A stretch of 64,000 nucleotides of DNA from Pantoea sp. At-9b (lineage in GTDB: Bacteria > Pseudomonadota > Gammaproteobacteria > Enterobacterales > Enterobacteriaceae): the NCBI RefSeq assembly GCF_000175935.2, contig NC_014841.1, positions 124,001 through 188,000 of the forward strand. The letters are read 5' to 3'. Under the pieces are notes generated by a model. The model saw nothing but the letters and a program-made list of their open reading frames with translations, had not been told where the DNA came from and did no database searches. Positions 1 through 10,110 of this stretch are shown here, in pieces. Every line of letters begins with the position of its first letter. The stretch's first letter is position 1. The position numbers were made by a program, and so were the translations under genes.

Positions 1-2
1 AA

Positions 3-508
3 GCGTTAACTGCCGGGGAGCCAATTCCAAAAATCTTTATTGAACCGTTCTGGCAGTTCTTTATTACCGTCGGGGGTTCAGGTGCCACCATGGGGCTGGT
101 TATTCTTTACCTGCGCAGTCGCTCCGCGCATCTGCGTTCTATCGGCCGTCTCGGCTTGGTACCCGGCATGTTCAACATTAACGAACCGATTATCTTCGGC
201 TCGCCGGTGGTGATGAACCCGCTGCTGTTCATTCCGTTTATTACCACGCCGCTGCTGAACGCCATCATTGCCTGGACAGCCACGCGTACCAATCTGATCA
301 ACCACGTGATTTCACTCGCCCCCTGGACCACCCCCGGACCGATTGGTGCGGCCTGGTCCACCGGCTGGGACTGGCGTGCGGTGATACTGGTGATCTTCCT
401 GATTGGCTTGTCGACCCTGATTTATTACCCGTTTTTCAAAATGTATGAGCGCCAACTGCTGCAACAGGAAGCGGAGATGGCTAACGCAACCCTGGCAGAG
501 GAGATGAA

Positions 509-512
<4 letters not shown>
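3..512 (+). CDS. PTS cellobiose/beta-glucoside-type EIIC, 5' partial
   Basis: C-terminal 169 residues of a membrane sugar permease of the PTS lactose/cellobiose family (EIIC), which imports a beta-glucoside while it is phosphorylated. The frame is open to the left window edge, so the N-terminal part lies outside. The GMFNINEPIIFGSPVVMNP segment is the signature of this EIIC family, and several hydrophobic membrane segments follow, ending in a charged cytoplasmic tail. The stop overlaps the EIIA start by ATGA, implying translational coupling. The EIIB partner is not in the window and is probably upstream. The exact substrate cannot be read from the sequence; cellobiose, chitobiose or an aryl-beta-glucoside fit the downstream GH1 and GH4 enzymes. 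Confidence 0.88.
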
Positions 513-2322
<1,810 letters not shown>

Positions 2323-2338
2323 GTCGGTCTGTTAACAC

Positions 2339-2409
2339 GTAGCGGCGTGATTTATCGCGCGGCCCCGTGCGCGATGCAGGAAAACCTGCGCGATGAATCG
2401 CGCCGCTAC
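2339..2409. repeat. REP-like inverted pair
   Basis: Two 22-base arms in opposite orientation, 2339-2360 and 2388-2409. Each begins GTAGCGGCG and ends ATCGCGC when read outside-in, and they differ at two positions. Between them is a small GCAGG/CCTGC hairpin. The same arm recurs at 40078-40144 and 50218-50239. It fills the gap between the GH1 gene and the HAD gene and could fold into a long mRNA hairpin after the GH1 stop. Confidence 0.85.
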
Positions 2410-2426
2410 GGCATATTTTCTGGGAT

Positions 2427-3233
2427 ATGAGTGTGATTAAATTAATTATCAGCGACCTGGATGGCACCTTTCTGAATAGTCAGGGCGATTATGACCGTAA
2501 ATTATATGCGGAAGTGCGTCAGTTGATGCAGGAAAAAGGTGTCCACTTTGCGGCCTGTACCGGTAAACAATGTGAACGCGTGGAGGAGTTATTCGGCGAT
2601 AATTCTCGTGATATGTGGATTGTGGGAGACAGTGCCACCCGTATTAAACGCAACGGTGAATTTCTTTATCAGTCACTTATTGATAATCATCTCGGACAGC
2701 AAATTATTGCCACCCTGCATCAGGCGAATTCCGATCATGTGGTGATCGCCTGTACCCCATCCGGAGCAGTGATCCGTGAAGATACCCCCACGTATCTGGC
2801 CGAGCGTGTTCGCCAGTCCTATGCCAGTCTGCATAAGGTGGAGGACCTCAGCAGCCTGAAGGAGGACTTCGTCAAAATTACGGTCTACGATGCAGCCGGA
2901 AACTGCCCGCAAACGCGCCCATCTCTGACGCCTTTTGAACATCAGGTTTATATCGTGGTAGCAGAAGCCGCGTGGATCGATATTGCCAATCAGGGCGTCC
3001 ACAAAGGCACCACCATCCGGCGACTTCAGCAAATGTTGAATATTGATCGTCATGAAACGATGGCGTTCGGTGACGGTTATAACGATATTGAATTGTTGGC
3101 AGAAGCGGAATACAGCTTTGCCATGCGTAATGCGTTTGACGAAACAAAAGCAGTGGCGAATTTTATTACCCGTTCCAATGATGAGAATGCGGTATTAAAC
3201 ACCATTAAACGCATTCTATCGCTGCAAAATTAA
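2427..3233 (+). CDS. Cof-type HAD sugar phosphatase
   Basis: 268-residue haloacid-dehalogenase-superfamily hydrolase of the Cof (IIB cap) subfamily, which dephosphorylates sugar phosphates and similar metabolites in the cytoplasm. Motif I is ISDLDGTFLN at the N-terminus, with the nucleophilic and acid aspartates. Motif IV is FGDGYNDIELL near residue 215, typical of Cof proteins. It is in the same direction as the beta-glucoside genes and separated from GH1 only by the REP-like pair, so it is probably part of the same unit, perhaps relieving phosphosugar stress. The physiological substrate is unknown. Confidence 0.88.
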   Translation: MSVIKLIISDLDGTFLNSQGDYDRKLYAEVRQLMQEKGVHFAACTGKQCERVEELFGDNSRDMWIVGDSATRIKRNGEFLYQSLIDNHLGQQIIATLHQANSDHVVIACTPSGAVIREDTPTYLAERVRQSYASLHKVEDLSSLKEDFVKITVYDAAGNCPQTRPSLTPFEHQVYIVVAEAAWIDIANQGVHKGTTIRRLQQMLNIDRHETMAFGDGYNDIELLAEAEYSFAMRNAFDETKAVANFITRSNDENAVLNTIKRILSLQN

Positions 3234-3367
3234 TAAAGACCCGCATCTGGTTTAATAAAAATATTCAGTCTCCAGGAAAAATATCATCCACGAGGTGAGG
3301 GCGAATGCTGGTCATTATCAGGCTGGCACGCTGTTGCCTGACCTGTAACCTGACGGAGTGCTGTCCT

Positions 3368-4777
3368 ATGCAACATAAGATAAAAATTGTCACTATCGGT
3401 GGAGGTTCAAGCTATACCCCGGAATTGATTGAAGGGTTGATTGTGCGGCAGGCGCAGTTGCCAATCGCGGAATTGTGGCTGGTCGATATCGACGCAGGCG
3501 CAGAGAAAATGGAGATCGTCGGCAACATGGCAAAACGCATGATTGCTGCGGCAAAACTGGACTGGCAGGTGCATCTGACCCTCGACCGACGTGAAGCCCT
3601 GCAAGATGCGGATTATGTCACCACCCAATTTCGCGTCGGTTTACTGGATGCGCGCTTGAAAGACGAGGTGATCCCGCTGGCAAACGGGCTGCTCGGTCAG
3701 GAAACCAACGGCGCAGGCGGGATCTTTAAAGCCTTCCGCACCATTCCGGTGATTCTCGACATCATCAAAGATATGCGTGAACTCTGTCCCAACGCCTGGC
3801 TGGTGGACTTTACCAACCCGGCCGGAATGGTGACCGAAGCGGCGATTAAACAGGGCAAGTGGGAGAAAACGGTCGGGTTGTGTAATGTGCCGTTTGGTCA
3901 TATCAATCAGGCCTGTGAGGTGTTGGCAAAAGCGGAAAAAGATCTGTTCTTCAAATTTGCCGGCCTCAACCATTTTCACTGGCATCGTGTGTGGGACCAG
4001 CAGGGTAACGAACGTACCGCCGAGTTGATCGATAAAATTTATGCGCCGGAGCATCGGGCGCAAAGTGATGAAGGGCTTAAGAACATTCACCAGATCCCGT
4101 TCCATTATGAACAGGTGAAACATCTGGGCGTGTTGCCATGTGGTTATCATCGCTACTACTACCTGCAGGAACCGATGTTGGCCCATGCGGTTGAGGAGTT
4201 CGAACGCTATGAAACCCGTGCTGAGGTGGTGAAAAAAACCGAAGCGCGTCTGTTTGAGCTGTATAAAGACGTTAACCTGAACTACAAACCGGAAGAACTC
4301 AGCCAGCGGGGTGGAGCGCATTACAGTGATGCCGCCTGTGACCTGATCGCGTCAATTCATAACAACAGCGGCAAGCTGATGGTGGTCTCCACGCGTAATA
4401 ACGGGGCGATTGCCGACCTGCCGTTTGACTGCATCGTGGAGGTGACGGCGTCGATTACCTCGCACGGCCCTGAACCGCTGCGCTGGGGCGCATTGCCGCC
4501 TGCGGCACGTGGCATGATCCAGTTGATGAAAGCCATGGAAGAGACGGTGATCGAAGCGGCGGTGACCGGTGATTATGGCGCAGCATTACATGCCTTCACC
4601 ATCAATCCGCTGATTCCGGCGGGCGATACGGCGATTAAGGTGTTGGATGAACTGTTGTACGCGCATAAAGCGTATCTGCCGAAATTTAAGGAGAAAATCG
4701 CCGAAATTGAAAAAAATAAACCGGAAGTGGTGAGGTTTGTTGATCAGTTACTGGCAGATAGAAAAACGCACGCGTAA
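3368..4777 (+). CDS. GH4 NAD-dependent 6-phospho-beta-glucosidase
   Basis: 469-residue glycoside hydrolase family 4 enzyme of the CelF/ChbF/LicH type. These enzymes need NAD and a divalent metal and cleave 6-phospho-beta-glucosides by a redox-elimination mechanism. Visible are the N-terminal Rossmann motif TIGGGSSYTPELIEGL, DFTNPAG, the metal-binding Cys and His regions GLCNVPFGH and GLNHFHW, and GYHRYYYL. A longer in-frame ORF starts at 3305, but the ATG at 3368 with GGAG nine bases upstream begins exactly at the family N-terminus. It is the last gene of the beta-glucoside unit and is followed by a strong terminator. Having GH1 and GH4 enzymes together widens the range of phosphoglucosides that can be used. 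Confidence 0.93.
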   Translation: MQHKIKIVTIGGGSSYTPELIEGLIVRQAQLPIAELWLVDIDAGAEKMEIVGNMAKRMIAAAKLDWQVHLTLDRREALQDADYVTTQFRVGLLDARLKDEVIPLANGLLGQETNGAGGIFKAFRTIPVILDIIKDMRELCPNAWLVDFTNPAGMVTEAAIKQGKWEKTVGLCNVPFGHINQACEVLAKAEKDLFFKFAGLNHFHWHRVWDQQGNERTAELIDKIYAPEHRAQSDEGLKNIHQIPFHYEQVKHLGVLPCGYHRYYYLQEPMLAHAVEEFERYETRAEVVKKTEARLFELYKDVNLNYKPEELSQRGGAHYSDAACDLIASIHNNSGKLMVVSTRNNGAIADLPFDCIVEVTASITSHGPEPLRWGALPPAARGMIQLMKAMEETVIEAAVTGDYGAALHAFTINPLIPAGDTAIKVLDELLYAHKAYLPKFKEKIAEIEKNKPEVVRFVDQLLADRKTHA

Positions 4778-4783
4778 GCAAAA

Positions 4784-4816
4784 GACAACAAAAGCGCCAC
4801 TGGCGCTTTTGTTGTC
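4784..4816. terminator. Bidirectional hairpin terminator
   Basis: Perfect 15-base stem, GACAACAAAAGCGCC and its complement, around an ACT loop. A/T runs within the stem give a T-rich side in both directions. It lies between the convergent GH4 gene and MFS gene and probably ends both. Confidence 0.88.
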
Positions 4817-4834
4817 AGATTCTGTATGACGGAC

Positions 4835-6070
4835 TCATGCGGCTTTATCTTTCATCGCCACCTGAGCACCCAGCTCATCGGGGGTTTTCAGGAACGGCGT
4901 CAGCACTGCGCTCAGGATATACAGCCCGGCATAGATACCCAACACACCGCCCGCGCCCAAAGAGGTATAGAACAACGCGGTGATCGCCGGTGCGATAAAG
5001 GCACCCAGTCCGGCACCAAGGTTGAGTACTGACATGGCGGCACCTTTACTCTCGGGGGCCAGCATCGGAAACAGGGCGGAAAGCGGTACATAGCCTGCCA
5101 TCGTTACTCCGCACAGGCAGAGGACAAAAGCCATGACGTAGAAGTTATGGCCCAGCAGTTGAGGCACCAGCCACACCAGCACCAACACAATGGCATAGCC
5201 CACGCCACCGACCCAAAGAATGGTATTACGCCAGCCAAATTTGTCACCGAAGAAGCCAAAAAAGAGATTGGCAAATATCGCCACCACGAATACGGATGAC
5301 CACATATGCAACCACTCGGTTTTGCTGTAACCAAAGCTGATCAGATACAGCGGCAGGAAGGTCGCCAGTCCATATTGCGCCACGCCGTTAATCGATTTCA
5401 CCACCAGCCCCATCGCAATCACCGGGCGTTGCAGGATGGTGATGCCTTTCATCAACTCTGCGGCACTAAAAGGGTGGATTTCTGACGCCGGAACCTTGTC
5501 GCGGTTAACCCAAATAGCCAGTGCGGCACCCACAATCACGAATCCCATCCCGGTCCACAGCACATGGATCTCGCCCATTACCGGTAGTGCCAGCGAGGAG
5601 AAAAAAGGCCCAATGACACTCAGGCCGAGGGAAAAGGTAAACCAGAACCAGCCGACTGCAGTTGAACGGCGCTCAATCGGGGTACTGTAGTTAATCCACA
5701 CCAGGAACGAGTAAGCAAACAGCGGATAGCCAATACCGCGAATGGCATAGAATGGCAGCATCAGGGCCAGATGCATCGATTTCAAACCGATGCCAATAAA
5801 ACCAATGCTGCCAACCACAAAGGCGATCAAACCGTACAGCATCACTTTGCGTGGCCCCAGGGTCTGCACAAAGACGCCGGTCACCCAGGCCGCCAGCGTT
5901 ACCGCGATGCCGTAGGCGGTAATCAGGAAGGAGGCTTCGGCAACCGATAATCCTTTTTCAACTAACCAGATAGATATCCATGCCTGCTCGACACCGTCGC
6001 CAATCATGAATATTGTCAGACCAATATAACCCCACAACAGATTTTTAGGTAAACCCAGTAGATTAAACAT
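4835..6070 (-). CDS. MFS polyol transporter, RbtT/DalT (CsbX) family
   Basis: 411-residue inner-membrane major-facilitator protein. It resembles the ribitol/D-arabinitol symporters RbtT and DalT and the CsbX group: N-terminal NLLWGYIGLTIFMIGDGVEQAW, then AYGIA and PRK loops, IRGIGYPLFAYSF and SAVGWFWF-like segments. About twelve hydrophobic segments are visible. The neighbours are a TIM-barrel isomerase 62 bases upstream in the same direction and, divergently, an RpiR regulator and a PfkB kinase. This is a classic uptake, isomerise and phosphorylate module for a polyol or pentose. Substrate not determinable; ribitol, arabinitol or a ketopentose are plausible. Confidence 0.82.
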   Translation of the reverse strand: MFNLLGLPKNLLWGYIGLTIFMIGDGVEQAWISIWLVEKGLSVAEASFLITAYGIAVTLAAWVTGVFVQTLGPRKVMLYGLIAFVVGSIGFIGIGLKSMHLALMLPFYAIRGIGYPLFAYSFLVWINYSTPIERRSTAVGWFWFTFSLGLSVIGPFFSSLALPVMGEIHVLWTGMGFVIVGAALAIWVNRDKVPASEIHPFSAAELMKGITILQRPVIAMGLVVKSINGVAQYGLATFLPLYLISFGYSKTEWLHMWSSVFVVAIFANLFFGFFGDKFGWRNTILWVGGVGYAIVLVLVWLVPQLLGHNFYVMAFVLCLCGVTMAGYVPLSALFPMLAPESKGAAMSVLNLGAGLGAFIAPAITALFYTSLGAGGVLGIYAGLYILSAVLTPFLKTPDELGAQVAMKDKAA

Positions 6071-6132
6071 AGTTCCCCCCAGTGCAGGACACTGTATGGA
6101 TAGAGAGACGAGGTAAGATAAATATATTTTTA

Positions 6133-7083
6133 TTAATTAATGAGATTCAACAGCAGAGACTGCACTTTAATCGCATCCTGATCTCTGATAAGACGCTCCA
6201 TTTCTTCCAGACCAACTTGGTCAATAAAGTTCGCCAGCTTTTTATACATGCGAATATTTTGCGCACACTCTGCTACCGGATCTTCACGGCTGGGGAAGGT
6301 GTCAAAATAAACCAGCCCGTCAAATTTCACGCGTTTTGCATAATAGATATATTCCAGCGTCTGCATCAAGTGAACAGAACCCAGCATCAGTCCATCATCA
6401 AAATGGCCATAACCATCATTCAGATGAAATCCAACCAACTTGTTTTTGCGTGCCGATAAGAACAGTGAAAAAGCCGGGTTCTCTTTTTTCATGATCATAT
6501 GACAGAAATCAAGAGTAATACCAAAGTTTGGTGAACCCACATCGTCGATCAACATTAATGTTGAAGAGACATCTCCGATAAAGGAAAATGTTCTCGGCTC
6601 ATAAGGCTTGTACTCAAAGCTGAATTGCATGTCAGGATGAGCCTGCGTCACCTGTTGCAAGGCACTCACCAGTAATTCATAGGCTCTGAAATAATCCTGT
6701 TGGAAGGGATAATCATAGCCATCATAGCCGAACCATAATGTGACCGTATTGCCGCCGAGGAATTTGCACATCTCCGCAGCGTCAAGCGTAATATTAATGG
6801 CTTTGTTTCTCAAAGCTTCATCGGGGTTGGTAAATTCGCCATTAATAAACTCTTTATTATAACGGAGTGCGATGCCGCCCACTTGCAAACCATTATCGGC
6901 GATGCAGGATTTGATAGCGGATTTATCCTGACCAATAAAATGCTCAGGATAGTTCAATTCGATATGGGTCAATCCTTCAGCTTTGCCCATACGCGTAATA
7001 AGGTCACAGGTATCCATATTATTCTTCGCTGAGAATAATTCCGGGCGAGAACGAAACGAGTTGATGCGTGATGAGAATTTCAT
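6133..7083 (-). CDS. Xylose-isomerase-like TIM-barrel sugar isomerase/epimerase
   Basis: 316-residue protein of the AP-endonuclease-2/xylose-isomerase-like TIM-barrel fold, the family of ketose 3-epimerases and hydroxypyruvate or sugar-phosphate isomerases. Metal-ligand-like positions are seen in FSFEYKPYEP, ITLDFCHM and GFHLNDGYGH, and a late acidic residue lies in LVYFDTFPSREDP. An in-frame ATG exists 51 bases upstream, but the ATG at 7083 has AAAGG sequences at good spacing and starts just before the first strand, so I use it. It is co-directional with the RbtT-like transporter. It probably converts the imported sugar or polyol-derived ketose into the substrate of the PfkB kinase; the exact reaction is unknown. 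Confidence 0.8.
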   Translation of the reverse strand: MKFSSRINSFRSRPELFSAKNNMDTCDLITRMGKAEGLTHIELNYPEHFIGQDKSAIKSCIADNGLQVGGIALRYNKEFINGEFTNPDEALRNKAINITLDAAEMCKFLGGNTVTLWFGYDGYDYPFQQDYFRAYELLVSALQQVTQAHPDMQFSFEYKPYEPRTFSFIGDVSSTLMLIDDVGSPNFGITLDFCHMIMKKENPAFSLFLSARKNKLVGFHLNDGYGHFDDGLMLGSVHLMQTLEYIYYAKRVKFDGLVYFDTFPSREDPVAECAQNIRMYKKLANFIDQVGLEEMERLIRDQDAIKVQSLLLNLIN

Positions 7084-7198
7084 AGCCTTTACCTTTAATG
7101 GAACATCGGCAGAGTTATAAGGCAACCTGGCCATGGGGTAAATGCCCTGATTGAAATGATACTAAAAGTAAAATCATAATCTGAAATTGATGGTTAAA

Positions 7199-7217
7199 AT
7201 TTTACTCGGAGTAAAAT
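7199..7217. promoter_or_regulatory. Probable RpiR operator
   Basis: Perfect inverted repeat ATTTTACT-CGG-AGTAAAAT in the divergent promoter region between the isomerase and the RpiR gene. A further half-site AGTAAAAT is at 7167-7174. The position fits a repressor site controlling both units. Assignment to the neighbouring RpiR protein is inferred from location only. Confidence 0.55.
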
Positions 7218-7241
7218 ACAAAAATAAAACATTTCACAACC

Positions 7242-7257
7242 TGTGATGCAGTTAACA
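7242..7257. promoter_or_regulatory. Possible CRP site
   Basis: TGTGA-TGCAGT-TAACA matches the cAMP-CRP pattern TGTGA-N6-TCACA at nine of ten half-site positions, within the divergent promoter of the polyol module. Catabolite control is expected for such genes. This is sequence similarity only. Confidence 0.4.
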
Positions 7258-7319
7258 TTTTCACGCAGAAACCACATGCTAACCTTTTTGCCAGAGGATT
7301 GTTCTGTTTGGTGATAAGT

Positions 7320-8201
7320 ATGCATAATCGTCTAAAAGGAAACGAAATATTTTTACTGGCGCGCACGTTGGCTCCGGAGTTAGGTAGAAAAGAAAGATCG
7401 ATTGCACGGTTTATTGATGATAACCCGGAAACGCTCGCCTCCATGTCTATTACTGATATTGCTGATTATCTTGATGTCAGTGTTGCCAGTATTACCAAGG
7501 TGGCAAAAAAGCTGGGGTTCACCGGCTTCCACGATTTAAAAATGAATATTGGAAAACACATCACTGTATCGGAGGAGTTGATCGACGTCCCTCCTGTTTC
7601 TGGAGGGGAGTTCTATACTGAGAAAATTGTGGAAAGTACGCTGTATAATTCAATCCTTGCTTTACAGGATGCGCTTAAGGCGATAGATATTGCGGTAGTG
7701 AAATCCGTAGCCGCGCTGTTTATTCACCGCAGTGAAAATGCGCGGATAGTGATTGCTGGTTGTGGTGGATCCGGATCAATATGCGAAGATTTTAACCACA
7801 AGCTGCTTAAGATTGGTATTTTTTCGTCGGTATTCAGTGATAGCCATAAACAGCTGATGACCGCATCGCTGATGCGCCCCGGTGATATTTTGCTTACGGT
7901 ATCTCACTCCGGGCAGACCACCGATATTATTAATATGACAAAAATGGCGAATGACAAAGGCGCAGAAACGATTTGTCTGACCAACTATCCTAACAGTCCG
8001 TTAAGTCATATTTCACGCCATGCGATTATTTCATCGGTTAAAAACAACCCGATTACCGGTGAAAATGCAACAACACGCATAGTTCACCTGAATATTCTGG
8101 ATGCAATCTTTACCATTATCGCCAGCAAGACCAGTGAATTCAGCCAGGAAAGTTTACACAATACCAGAAACGCTGTGGCCTCTAAACGCACAGTCAGTTA
8201 A
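7320..8201 (+). CDS. RpiR family transcriptional regulator
   Basis: About 293 residues. The N-terminal RpiR helix-turn-helix includes ASMSITDIADYLDVSVASITKVAKKLG, and is followed by a SIS sugar-phosphate-binding domain (IAGCGGSGSICEDFNHKLLKIG; TVSHSGQTTDIINM). It should sense a phosphosugar of the pathway and control the divergent transporter/isomerase genes and itself through the palindrome at 7199-7217. The start is uncertain: in-frame TTG (7299, 7308), GTG (7311) and ATG (7320) all follow a GAGGA at 7294-7298. The GTG has the better spacing (12) and the ATG is the conventional codon. The kinase gene follows after 10 bases. Confidence 0.88.
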   Translation: MHNRLKGNEIFLLARTLAPELGRKERSIARFIDDNPETLASMSITDIADYLDVSVASITKVAKKLGFTGFHDLKMNIGKHITVSEELIDVPPVSGGEFYTEKIVESTLYNSILALQDALKAIDIAVVKSVAALFIHRSENARIVIAGCGGSGSICEDFNHKLLKIGIFSSVFSDSHKQLMTASLMRPGDILLTVSHSGQTTDIINMTKMANDKGAETICLTNYPNSPLSHISRHAIISSVKNNPITGENATTRIVHLNILDAIFTIIASKTSEFSQESLHNTRNAVASKRTVS

Positions 8202-8211
8202 GGATTTGATT

Positions 8212-9144
8212 ATGAAAGTTGATGTGGTGGTTATCGGCAGTTTGAACTATGACATCCTGGTGCAACAGGATCGCCTGCCTGATATTGGTGAAACCTTCAC
8301 GGGCAATGAATTAATGTTGATGCCCGGAGGTAAGGGCGCGAATCAGGCGGTTCAGTGCGCCAAACTGGGGCTAAACGTCAGTATGGTAGGTTGCGTTGGC
8401 AATGATATTTATGGCAAAGAGTTAATTTCCTCGCTCGCTGAAAACAATGTTGTCGTCAGTCATATTGCTGCACGGGGTAATAACTCAGGCATTGGTATTG
8501 TTCAGATATTGGAGTCGGGCGATTACTGTAGCACGATCATCAAAGGGGCCAACTATCTGCTCACTGAAGAGGATATTACGGATGACCTGTTCGAGAATAA
8601 GCCACTGGTAATTTTCCAGTCGGAGATTCCCTCGGCTATCGTAGAATACGCCATTCAAAAAGCCCACCGGCTGGACAGCAAGATTCTGGTAAATAATGCC
8701 CCAGCTCGCCATATTGCCGATGAAACGCTCAGGCTGATCGATTATCTGGTGGTCAACGAAACGGAGGCGGGCTTTATGCACGCTGCGCCGGTTAACTCCG
8801 TTGAGGAAGCCCAAATCTGCGCCACGCATTTGAAAGCACGTATTGCCGGAGACGTGATTGTGACCTTGGGTGAAAAGGGCGCGGTGATTTCAACCGGAAC
8901 GGGCGCGCAACATTTCCCTGCGGTTTTCTGTCCTGATGTTGTCGATACCACCGGGGCAGGGGATTCCTTTATTGGTGGGATTGCCTACTGTCTTGTTAAG
9001 GGGATTGCGTTAGCGGAAGCGGTGCCTTTTGCCGCTGAAATCAGCTCTTGCTCGATTCAAAAGTACGGCGGACAGAGCTCTTTCCCCATGTTACCCGACG
9101 TGGTGCATGCCTTGCGTGTGCAACAATCCGAACTCAGTCACTGA
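8212..9144 (+). CDS. PfkB family carbohydrate kinase, ribokinase-like
   Basis: 310-residue cytoplasmic sugar kinase of the PfkB/ribokinase family. The N-terminal signature GGKGANQAVQCAKLG and the C-terminal ATP/anion-hole signature DTTGAGDSFIGG, with the catalytic aspartate, are both intact. An ORF reaches upstream into rpiR, but the ATG at 8212, with AAGGA seven bases before it, begins right at the first beta strand. It is co-transcribed with the RpiR gene. It presumably phosphorylates the sugar or polyol product of the module; the specificity cannot be told from sequence. A hairpin at 9160-9181 follows. Confidence 0.9.
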   Translation: MKVDVVVIGSLNYDILVQQDRLPDIGETFTGNELMLMPGGKGANQAVQCAKLGLNVSMVGCVGNDIYGKELISSLAENNVVVSHIAARGNNSGIGIVQILESGDYCSTIIKGANYLLTEEDITDDLFENKPLVIFQSEIPSAIVEYAIQKAHRLDSKILVNNAPARHIADETLRLIDYLVVNETEAGFMHAAPVNSVEEAQICATHLKARIAGDVIVTLGEKGAVISTGTGAQHFPAVFCPDVVDTTGAGDSFIGGIAYCLVKGIALAEAVPFAAEISSCSIQKYGGQSSFPMLPDVVHALRVQQSELSH

Positions 9145-9159
9145 CGCTGATTCATTAAA

Positions 9160-9181
9160 TTGCCCGTCAGGTGACGGGCAA
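9160..9181. terminator. Hairpin between convergent genes
   Basis: Perfect 10-base stem TTGCCCGTCA / TGACGGGCAA around GG. It lies between the kinase gene and the convergent GntR gene. The flanks are only moderately T-rich, so its strength as an intrinsic terminator is uncertain. Confidence 0.6.
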
Positions 9182-9187
9182 CATTAT

Positions 9188-9841
9188 TCAGCCTGCCCAG
9201 TCCCCCACCATATGGCTGAGATGGTTTTTCATCAGCTCGCCAGTCAGCTCGGTATTACCTGCCAGCATCGCATCAAGGATTGGCTGATGTTCTTCGGCGG
9301 ATTTAACCAGGCCGCCACTCTCGCGTAATGCCTTCAGACCATACTGACGTGACTGATCACGCAGGTTTTCCACAATCGCCAGCAGTGGTTCATTTTCCAG
9401 TAACGACAGCAGGCCAAGATGGAACTGATGGTCCATTTCCAGATAGCCCGCGATATCTCCGGTTTCGGCAAACTGCACCATATCAGCGGCAATTTTGGCG
9501 AACTCGTCTTTACGCGGCTCAATACGTTCTTTCAAACCGGCCAGTTTCATCATCGACGGGATTTCCAGCAGCATGCGCAGTTCATAAACGTTCTCGCGCT
9601 CTTTGTCGCTGAAGGGCAGCACGCGGAAGCCACGGTTGCGCACCGCTTCCATCAAGCCCTGGTTTACCAGCGTCAGCATTGCTTCGCGCACCGGGCTGTT
9701 AGAAACGCCCAATTCTTCGGCGAGCGCAGAAGCAGAGTAAATTTTGCCTGGCGCAAGATCGCCCGATAGCAGGCGCAGCTTCAGAATAGAAAGTGCCTGA
9801 TCCCTCAGATTGGTTTGCCGTAATTGATTTACGTTTTCCAT
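9188..9841 (-). CDS. GntR/FadR-type (FCD) transcriptional regulator
   Basis: 217 residues: an N-terminal winged helix-turn-helix (YSASALAEELGVSNSPVREAMLTLVNQGL), then an FCD ligand-binding domain. The FCD metal-ligand pattern is visible (EMDHQFHLGLL, EEHQPILDAM, MKNHLSHM). I chose the ATG at 9841 because GGAGT lies six bases upstream and the sequence before it is not domain-like. FCD regulators usually respond to organic acids or amino-acid derivatives. As the only GntR protein in the window, it is the best candidate for binding the palindromes near 11071 and 26479, which would make it regulator of the split hydroxyproline-type locus. That link is inference. Confidence 0.88.
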   Translation of the reverse strand: MENVNQLRQTNLRDQALSILKLRLLSGDLAPGKIYSASALAEELGVSNSPVREAMLTLVNQGLMEAVRNRGFRVLPFSDKERENVYELRMLLEIPSMMKLAGLKERIEPRKDEFAKIAADMVQFAETGDIAGYLEMDHQFHLGLLSLLENEPLLAIVENLRDQSRQYGLKALRESGGLVKSAEEHQPILDAMLAGNTELTGELMKNHLSHMVGDWAG

Positions 9842-9869
9842 AGATACTCCAGTAAACGATAACATGCTA

Positions 9870-9890
9870 CATGTCAGTAATTTTGACATG
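9870..9890. promoter_or_regulatory. Inverted repeat upstream of the GntR gene
   Basis: CATGTCA-N7-TGACATG, a perfect 7-base inverted repeat about 30 bases upstream of the GntR start, with another ACATG just before it. It could be an autoregulatory operator. It does not resemble the GTAATATATTAC palindrome, so either the regulator binds two sequences or another factor is involved. Confidence 0.45.
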
Positions 9891-10076
9891 TTTCCTGACA
9901 AAGAGCCATCTCTGCTGGTATGACAATAATGCACTTTGATTTTTATCTAAGTCATTATCAGATATTAACTTTTAATTTCGTTAAATAACGAAAATACAGA
10001 CTTTGTTATCGGCTAACCTTTCCTTTGCCAGCGAAATGATTTCTTATGGCAATAGATTAACGACATCTCCCCATAT

Positions 10077-10104
10077 AAAAAAACTCTCCCGGCTGGGAGA
10101 GTTT
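10077..10104 (-). terminator. Intrinsic terminator of the solute-binding protein gene
   Basis: On the minus strand, a GC-rich stem ACTCTCCC / GGGAGAGT with an AGCC loop is followed by a run of seven T. It begins seven bases after the solute-binding protein stop codon. Confidence 0.9.
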
Positions 10105-10110
10105 TATCGG

